A stretch of 17,298 bases of DNA, from positions 1-17,298 of the forward strand of contig JABZKC010000014.1 of assembly GCA_015257485.1 (NCBI GenBank), in the 5' to 3' direction. The notes below the pieces were generated by a model, which saw only the letters and a list, made by a program, of their open reading frames with translations, ran no database searches and was not told the origin of the DNA. The position numbers were made by a program, and so were the translations under genes. Shown here one piece after another: positions 14,120-17,298 of the stretch (the stretch's first letter is position 1; each line of letters starts with the position of its first letter). Origin of the DNA: Nanosynbacter sp. GTDB lineage: Bacteria > Patescibacteriota > Saccharimonadia > Saccharimonadales > Saccharimonadaceae.

Positions 14120-14308
14120 ATTTACTATGACTTTACATGCGGCTCTGGCGGTATGCTTGTTCAGTCATTAAAATTTATTCAACAACATCAGGGTAATATC
14201 CATAATATTTCTATTTATGGGCAGGAGAAAAATCCTACGATCTGGAAGCTTGATGTGGCAGAAATAAATCGCGACGTGGCACATGGTCCGAAATATCAAT
14301 CGTTCTAA
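14120..14308 (+). pseudogene. Remnant of type I restriction methylase HsdM (SAM-binding region)
   Basis: Frame 14120-14308 reads YYDFTCGSGGMLVQSLKFIQ, then NIHNISIYGQEKNPTIWKL. This matches the HsdM motif I region (usually DPTCGSGGML) and the following YGQE.NP.TW.L stretch of N6-adenine methylases. There is no start codon, no NPPF catalytic motif, and the similarity ends after WKL with a stop 19 codons later. Only about 45 codons of an enzyme of about 500 aa remain, so it is a relic of a lost type I restriction-modification system, directly abutting the UDG-like gene. Confidence 0.75.
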
Positions 14309-14475
14309 ATGGAGGAAATGATAAAAAGACTAAAATTGAAATATGCTCACAGATAAACCGTCAATATCTAGGTGATCTGCTGAAGCAGTTGGAAATGGAT
14401 CTATCATTCAGAAGGCGAGAGGATCTTTTCGCTAATAATGGTGATCTTCTTTCAAAAATAACCCCACATCCGTAA
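14254..14475 (+). pseudogene. C-terminal fragment of an unidentified protein
   Basis: A second frame, open from after a TGA at 14251-14253 to the TAA at 14473-14475, reads like real protein. It contains RRGTWSEISIVLNGG, then a helical stretch around EICSQINRQYLGDLLKQLEM, and ends FRRREDLFANNGDLLSKITP. It has no start codon and overlaps the hsdM remnant in another frame. I do not recognise the family. It is probably the 3' end of a gene lost with the restriction system. Confidence 0.45.
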
Positions 14476-14483
14476 GGTTATTT
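14453..14483 (-). terminator. Possible terminator of tRNA-Lys
   Basis: On the minus strand AAATAACC (14483-14476) and GGTTATTT (14463-14456) form an 8-bp stem with a 12-nt loop, followed by TTTTTG. The loop is large and the stem AT-rich, so the call is moderate. Confidence 0.4.
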
Positions 14484-14498
14484 AAATAATTTCAAAAC

Positions 14499-14575
14499 TG
14501 GTGAGCCGGGTGGGACTCGAACCCACGACACCAAGCTTAAGAGGCTCGTGCTCTAACCAGCTGAGCTACCGGCCC
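14499..14575 (-). tRNA. tRNA-Lys (anticodon CTT)
   Basis: A full cloverleaf is readable on the minus strand. The acceptor GGGCCGG pairs with CCGGCTC (one G-U), with discriminator A and encoded CCA. The D-arm is GTAGCTCAGCTGGTTAGAGCAC, the anticodon loop CTCTTAA (34-36 = CTT), and the T-arm GTGGG-TTCGAGT-CCCAC. A minus-strand TGA-TAAAAT (14596-14588) can be its -10 box. Its 3' end faces the accessory island, the usual orientation for integration at tRNA genes, but no duplicated 3' tRNA segment was found at the other island edge. Confidence 0.95.
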
Positions 14576-14676
14576 GACTCATTTATTATTTTATCATTTT
14601 TTGTGCAATTCGTCCAGTAGAAAAAATAAAAAATCGTCTCATGCCTCCACCTCTTCATTTTTCCCTCAAAATGTAT

Positions 14677-14682
14677 TATAAT
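14677..14682 (+). promoter_or_regulatory. Promoter (-10) of the gene at 14760
   Basis: A perfect TATAAT predicts a start near 14689 and a leader of about 70 nt containing a strong AAAGGAGGG site (14747-14755). No clear -35 is visible. Confidence 0.55.
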
Positions 14683-14759
14683 GACCTCACTGCGAATTGT
14701 AGCATCATTTTTCTATACGTTCGTAGATGGAACATTTACATTTTTCAAAGGAGGGAAAT

Positions 14760-15575
14760 ATGGATCAAGGAATTATCTTAATGGCCGGATCACTTTGTAA
14801 CACAATGGAGTACGTAGAGAAAATTTTTCTCGAACACAAAAACGTACTGAAGAGCATCGAATTTTATATCAACGGCTTCAATGTTAATCGCGAGAAAATA
14901 AATGGTATAACAGATGCCCGCTGGAAAAAAATTATTGAAAATCAGAGAAAGAAAGCCACAGTCAATGGTCAGGAAACCATTCTTGATCAAGATCAACTCT
15001 TCCGCTTGTCTGAACAAATCATTAGCGACATCAGCTACATCACGCTCACGACCGAGTCCTGCCAATTTTTCAAACGCCGCTGGATTGATACCGGCAATAT
15101 TCGCCGGCTGAAGGACGTGATCGATTGCTACGACAAGAGCTGGAAGCGTTTTAACGGTATCTATTCGAGCATCAACTGCTTAATTCATCAACCGATGTTC
15201 CTGAGATACGTCAGGAGTACCGAGGCGCGTCGCCAAGAGTTCTGGGGGCTGATTAATGAGTTTTATACTCAAATCGAAAAGATTGACCATGTTTTGGTGG
15301 AGTCTTTTCAGAACGATCTTAAAAACAAGCGCATGCTGCTCGCCGAGCAAAGATATCAAGAATTTTTAAATTATGAAACCGATGGTAGCCTTATCGAGGA
15401 TGCCGAAGAATTGCAAAAACAAGAGCTTGAAAATGAACAACTTTTCTCTGGCTGCAAGATCAAGTATATTCCACTTGGTCATATCACAGCTGTCTTCAAG
15501 GAAATTTCTAAACTTCCAGACTTAACTTCAAATTCTAACCTTAAGTACTTAACCGAAACGTTAATTGCCCTTTGA
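14760..15575 (+). CDS. Helical cytoplasmic protein of unknown function
   Basis: The family is not recognised. From the ATG at 14760 (5 nt after AAAGGAGGG, the strongest Shine-Dalgarno of the window) the protein has 271 aa. An upstream in-frame ATG at 14727 lies before this site and is rejected. There is no signal peptide or membrane helix. It looks almost entirely alpha-helical, with amphipathic segments rich in Glu, Lys, Gln and aromatic residues and a charged stretch near 190-225 (ESFQNDLKNKRMLLAEQRYQ and following). Four cysteines are scattered (in SLCNT, ESCQF, IDCYD and INCLI) with a fifth near the C-terminus, with no zinc pattern. It is flanked by its own promoter and a strong terminator and so is a single-gene unit. 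GC content returns to the chromosomal norm, so it lies outside the island. Confidence 0.85.
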   Translation: MDQGIILMAGSLCNTMEYVEKIFLEHKNVLKSIEFYINGFNVNREKINGITDARWKKIIENQRKKATVNGQETILDQDQLFRLSEQIISDISYITLTTESCQFFKRRWIDTGNIRRLKDVIDCYDKSWKRFNGIYSSINCLIHQPMFLRYVRSTEARRQEFWGLINEFYTQIEKIDHVLVESFQNDLKNKRMLLAEQRYQEFLNYETDGSLIEDAEELQKQELENEQLFSGCKIKYIPLGHITAVFKEISKLPDLTSNSNLKYLTETLIAL

Positions 15576-15585
15576 AAAAATATGG

Positions 15586-15616
15586 TACGCCGAGAATTTT
15601 CTCGGCGTATTTTTTA
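15586..15616 (+). terminator. Terminator of the gene at 14760-15575
   Basis: A perfect 9-bp stem, TACGCCGAG (15586-15594) with CTCGGCGTA (15601-15609), has an AATTTT loop followed by a T6 run. Confidence 0.92.
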
Positions 15617-15637
15617 TTCTATGATAAAATTAAAAAG

Positions 15638-15902
15638 AGGGAAATAAATAAATTTATTATATCTCTCCTCGTTTGCACCCGTACATAAAAATGTTCGGGT
15701 GTGGCACCCGTCGAAATAAAATAGATAAATCTATTTTATATCCCTTCGTTTGCACCCGTACCACCTACGGCGGTTCGTGTGCTGCGTTCATCGAAAGAAA
15801 GAATAAATTCTTTCTTTCTCCTCACTTGCACCCGTACATAAAAATGTTCGGGCGCGGCGTTCATCAGAATAAAATAGCAAGCTATTTTATTCTTCCTCAC
15901 TT
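15638..15902. repeat. Tandem array of about 76-bp units: tRNA-Arg 5' end copies plus palindromes
   Basis: TTGCACCCGTA, which covers the first nine bases of the tRNA-Arg gene, occurs at 15673, 15750, 15826 and, in the tRNA itself, 15901, a period of 77, 76 and 75 bp. Before each copy there is a pyrimidine-rich CYTCRYTT and an A/T-rich perfect palindrome with a central AA: 15643-15658 (7 bp), 15716-15739 (11 bp), 15793-15818 (12 bp) and 15866-15893 (13 bp). The arms differ in sequence but always pair. In units 1 and 3 the tRNA-like bases also pair locally (CCCGTACAT with ATGTTCGGG). Unit 1 has an additional GCACCCG near 15704-15710. A 79-codon open frame across the array is a by-product of the repeats. 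Confidence 0.85.
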
Positions 15903-15979
15903 GCACCCGTAGCTCAGTGGATTAGAGCATCTGTCTTCGGAACAGAGGGTCGAGGGTTCGAATCCCCCCGGGTGTACCA
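15903..15979 (+). tRNA. tRNA-Arg (anticodon TCG)
   Basis: The acceptor GCACCCG pairs with CGGGTGT (G1-U72), with discriminator A and encoded CCA. The D-arm is GTAGCTCAGTGGATTAGAGC, and the anticodon stem TCTGT/ACAGA carries loop CTTCGGA (34-36 = TCG). The T-arm GAGGG/CCCCC contains one A-C mismatch. The 5' end continues the upstream tandem repeat array. It is followed by a terminator. Confidence 0.94.
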
Positions 15980-15988
15980 AGCTAAATC

Positions 15989-16008
15989 GAGCCAGTCGGC
16001 TCTTTTTT
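15989..16008 (+). terminator. Terminator of tRNA-Arg
   Basis: GAGCC (15989-15993), AGTC loop, GGCTC (15998-16002), then T6. Confidence 0.85.
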
Positions 16009-16074
16009 CATTAAATTAGATAAAACACGCCATCAGGCTCCTTTTTATTTCCGTCCCACTCAGAAAATTTAGGT

Positions 16075-16080
16075 TATAAT
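16075..16080 (+). promoter_or_regulatory. Promoter (-10) of the small acidic gene; leaderless start
   Basis: A perfect TATAAT predicts +1 at 16087-16088, at the ATG of 16088. No Shine-Dalgarno lies before this ATG. An in-frame ATG at 16079 overlaps the -10 box and is rejected. Confidence 0.55.
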
Positions 16081-16087
16081 GAAAGTA

Positions 16088-16291
16088 ATGAATGCAGAAA
16101 ACCAAAATTTCGCCGATTACATTTCGCAAATCAGTAACAGTAATCTCACGGATTCCGATGGTACCACCTGCAATCTCGATGACGGCGAGCTCGCCTGTGG
16201 TGACGATTTTGCTGATAATGGTAATACTATTCAGGGCGGACCTTGTCAGGATCTCATGGAATATTTTAGCGACAAGCCATATTTGGATTAA
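16088..16291 (+). CDS. Small acidic cysteine-containing protein, unknown
   Basis: The protein has 67 aa and no recognised family. It is strongly acidic (rich in Asp and Glu, with few basic residues) and has three cysteines (28, 37, 53) in a Gly/Asp-rich middle part (CNLDDGELACGDDFADNG). There is no membrane segment. The TATAAT box is placed for a leaderless transcript starting at this ATG. It lies 9 bp before the membrane-anchored methyltransferase, so the two are probably co-transcribed. A metal-binding role is possible from the Cys/Asp content but unproven. Confidence 0.6.
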   Translation: MNAENQNFADYISQISNSNLTDSDGTTCNLDDGELACGDDFADNGNTIQGGPCQDLMEYFSDKPYLD

Positions 16292-16300
16292 AAGAAAATC

Positions 16301-16936
16301 ATGTACATGTCAATCCTTCTCCAAAATTTCAAAAATCTCGCTCAGGTAAACTACTTCGCCCAGACGAATCACTTTGCACAGACTAGCTTTCTTGTCCAAA
16401 TCAATTTCTTCGAGGCTGCCTTTTATTTTGTCATGGCCGTGGTGCTAATTTTCGGCATCACAGTTATTTTTGGTGCGCCATACGTCCCCAGTCTCAAATC
16501 CGAGCTCCGCAAAATGTTCAAGCATCTCTATAAGTTATCCAGCAAAGATTTTCTCATCGACCTCGGTTCTGGCGACGGTGTCGTTCTCAAGGTGGCTTCA
16601 GAGGATTTTGGTGCCCAGACGCTCGGCTATGAAATTCATCCAGTCCTCTCGCTACTTTCGCGACTCAGGCTACGTAAAATTCGTCATCTCGCCAAGGTTA
16701 AAACTCAAAATATTTACACCGCCGAATTCCCCGAGCAGACCACCGTGGTTTATGTTTTCGGTGATTCAAAAGATATCGCGAAGCTAGTCCAAAAAGTCCA
16801 ATCCGAGGCCACTCGTTTGAATAAGTCGCTTTATCTCATCTCGAACGGCTTCGAAGTTCCAGGCCACAAAATAGTTAAAACTTATCGTACTTATTATCTA
16901 TATCTCGTTCATCCGGAAAAGTCCCAGAAAAAATAA
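16301..16936 (+). CDS. Membrane-anchored class I SAM-dependent methyltransferase
   Basis: The protein is 211 aa (or 209 from the ATG at 16307). It has an amphipathic N-terminus with a duplicated FAQT motif (YFAQTNHFAQTSF, about 18-30), a transmembrane helix (about 38-60), and then a Rossmann methyltransferase domain. The SAM motif FLIDLGSGDGVVLKVA is near 84-99, followed by an acidic LGYEIHP (about 108-114). This order, with a hydrophobic helix before DLGSGDG, resembles FAM173-type lysine methyltransferases, but the substrate cannot be read from sequence. The ribosome site is weak (AAAAGAAAA); coupling to the preceding small gene is likely. No clear intrinsic terminator follows on the plus strand except the stem at 17027-17048. 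Confidence 0.82.
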   Translation: MYMSILLQNFKNLAQVNYFAQTNHFAQTSFLVQINFFEAAFYFVMAVVLIFGITVIFGAPYVPSLKSELRKMFKHLYKLSSKDFLIDLGSGDGVVLKVASEDFGAQTLGYEIHPVLSLLSRLRLRKIRHLAKVKTQNIYTAEFPEQTTVVYVFGDSKDIAKLVQKVQSEATRLNKSLYLISNGFEVPGHKIVKTYRTYYLYLVHPEKSQKK

Positions 16937-17020
16937 CTTCAAAATCAAGCTCCTCACGCGACGCTCAGGGGGCGCAAAATCACCCCCCCGAAAAGCCACG
17001 AAAAGTCTAGCAGAATCCCA

Positions 17021-17048
17021 GAAGAAAATAACCTCACCAGAGGTTATT
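17021..17048 (-). terminator. Terminator of the small basic gene
   Basis: AATAACCTC (17027-17035) and GAGGTTATT (17040-17048) form a perfect 9-bp stem with a 4-nt loop. On the minus strand it is followed by TTCTTC, a weak tail. It begins 3 bp after the stop of the 29-residue gene. Confidence 0.6.
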
Positions 17049-17051
17049 CTC

Positions 17052-17141
17052 TTATTTATTGTGCTTGCGCTTTTCGCTGTGCTTGTGATTGTTATTACGA
17101 TTCAATTTAGAAATCACAATCTTTTTCTTTTTAACTGCCAT
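17052..17141 (-). CDS. 29-residue basic peptide, ribosomal-like small protein
   Basis: The frame from the ATG at 17141 encodes 29 aa, starting MAVKKKKIVISKLNRNNNHK and ending in Lys/Arg/His. About half of the residues are Lys, Arg or His and there are no acidic residues except one Glu. It has all the parts of a real gene: extended -10 promoter TGC-TATAAT (17186-17178), a GGAG site 5 nt before the ATG, and a hairpin terminator 3 bp after the stop. Small, very basic peptides of this size are typically ribosome- or RNA-bound (compare bTHX or the AURKAIP1/COX24-type peptides), but I see no clear match. A longer in-frame start at 17234 lies upstream of the promoter and is rejected. Confidence 0.7.
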   Translation of the reverse strand: MAVKKKKIVISKLNRNNNHKHSEKRKHNK

Positions 17142-17177
17142 ATTTTCTCCATGCAGAATTAGTAAAATATTTTGTAT

Positions 17178-17186
17178 ATTATAGCA
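17178..17186 (-). promoter_or_regulatory. Promoter of the 29-residue gene, extended -10
   Basis: On the minus strand TGC (17186-17184) precedes TATAAT (17183-17178). The start is expected near 17171, giving a 30-nt leader with GGAG at 17150-17147. The remaining stretch to 17298 holds no gene that I can support. Confidence 0.65.
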
Positions 17187-17298
17187 TATTTTTAGAAAAA
17201 GAGACGCGAAACCTGAGTTACTCTTGTCAAGCAAGACAAATATATTGGTTCAGTTAAACAATTAAGAAAGACACCTAAAACAAAAAAGGAACAATCCT

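Noticed and set aside
11260..14575. Attachment-site direct repeat of the tRNA-Lys 3' end at the left island edge
   Set aside because: No copy of the tRNA 3' sequence was found near 11240-11400, and no integrase is present.
15638..15902. CRISPR array
   Set aside because: Units are about 76 bp, with a shared core of 11-17 bp and palindromes rather than unique spacers; no cas genes nearby.
15673..15912. 79-aa open frame with repeated HPYIKMFG motif
   Set aside because: It is the translation of the tandem DNA repeats and runs into the tRNA gene; no promoter or ribosome site.

Overview
The window looks like a chromosomal segment of a Candidate Phyla Radiation (Patescibacteria) bacterium. The best guess is Saccharibacteria (TM7), inferred from the short compact genes, the small S18 (65 aa), the EF-P style and the mix of conserved genes with single-TM orphan proteins. 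UGA is used as a normal stop (for example at the end of the gene at 14760-15575, directly before a terminator), which argues against the UGA-glycine code of Gracilibacteria/Absconditabacteria. Many promoters share the form TGC-TATAAT (extended -10).

Layout. (1) 1-2400: an unassigned left edge, then pnp (PNPase) with its own extended -10 promoter and a long leader hairpin. (2) 2425-5532, minus strand: ftsK and a single-TM orphan protein, each with its own promoter; a bidirectional terminator separates pnp from ftsK. (3) 5680-8900, plus strand: a translation/replication operon rpsF-ssb-rpsR-efp-TlyA-like methyltransferase, ending in a membrane-anchored orphan protein that has an extra promoter inside the methyltransferase gene. 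(4) 8936-11240, minus strand: RNase J with a long disordered basic N-terminal extension. (5) 11340-14480: an AT-rich accessory island between rnj and a tRNA-Lys gene. It holds a decayed GIY-YIG nuclease, a tandem operator-like array, a GHKL ATPase overlapping a STAS-like (DUF4325) protein, a uracil-DNA-glycosylase-like protein, and remnants of a type I methylase (HsdM) and another protein. (6) 14499-17298: tRNA-Lys(CTT), an orphan helical protein, a roughly 76-bp tandem repeat array running into tRNA-Arg(TCG), a small acidic protein, a membrane-anchored methyltransferase and a 29-residue basic peptide.

Most interesting points. First, the island carries a compact, apparently intact cassette (ATPase + STAS-like, then a UDG-like protein) behind a sharply defined promoter, TTGACA-17 bp-TACAAT. 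That promoter lies inside two copies, 49 bp apart, of an 11-bp inverted-repeat pair, and it would start transcription exactly on the ATG. The architecture resembles an anti-sigma/anti-anti-sigma partner switch beside a DNA-acting protein. A defence or stress role is inference, but it is the best candidate here for an undescribed system. Second, several genes (ftsK, the ATPase, the acidic small protein and two near cases) have their -10 box placed so that mRNAs would be leaderless or nearly so. Third, upstream of tRNA-Arg there is a tandem array of tRNA 5'-end copies, each followed by a perfect A/T-rich palindrome whose sequence changes while its pairing is preserved.
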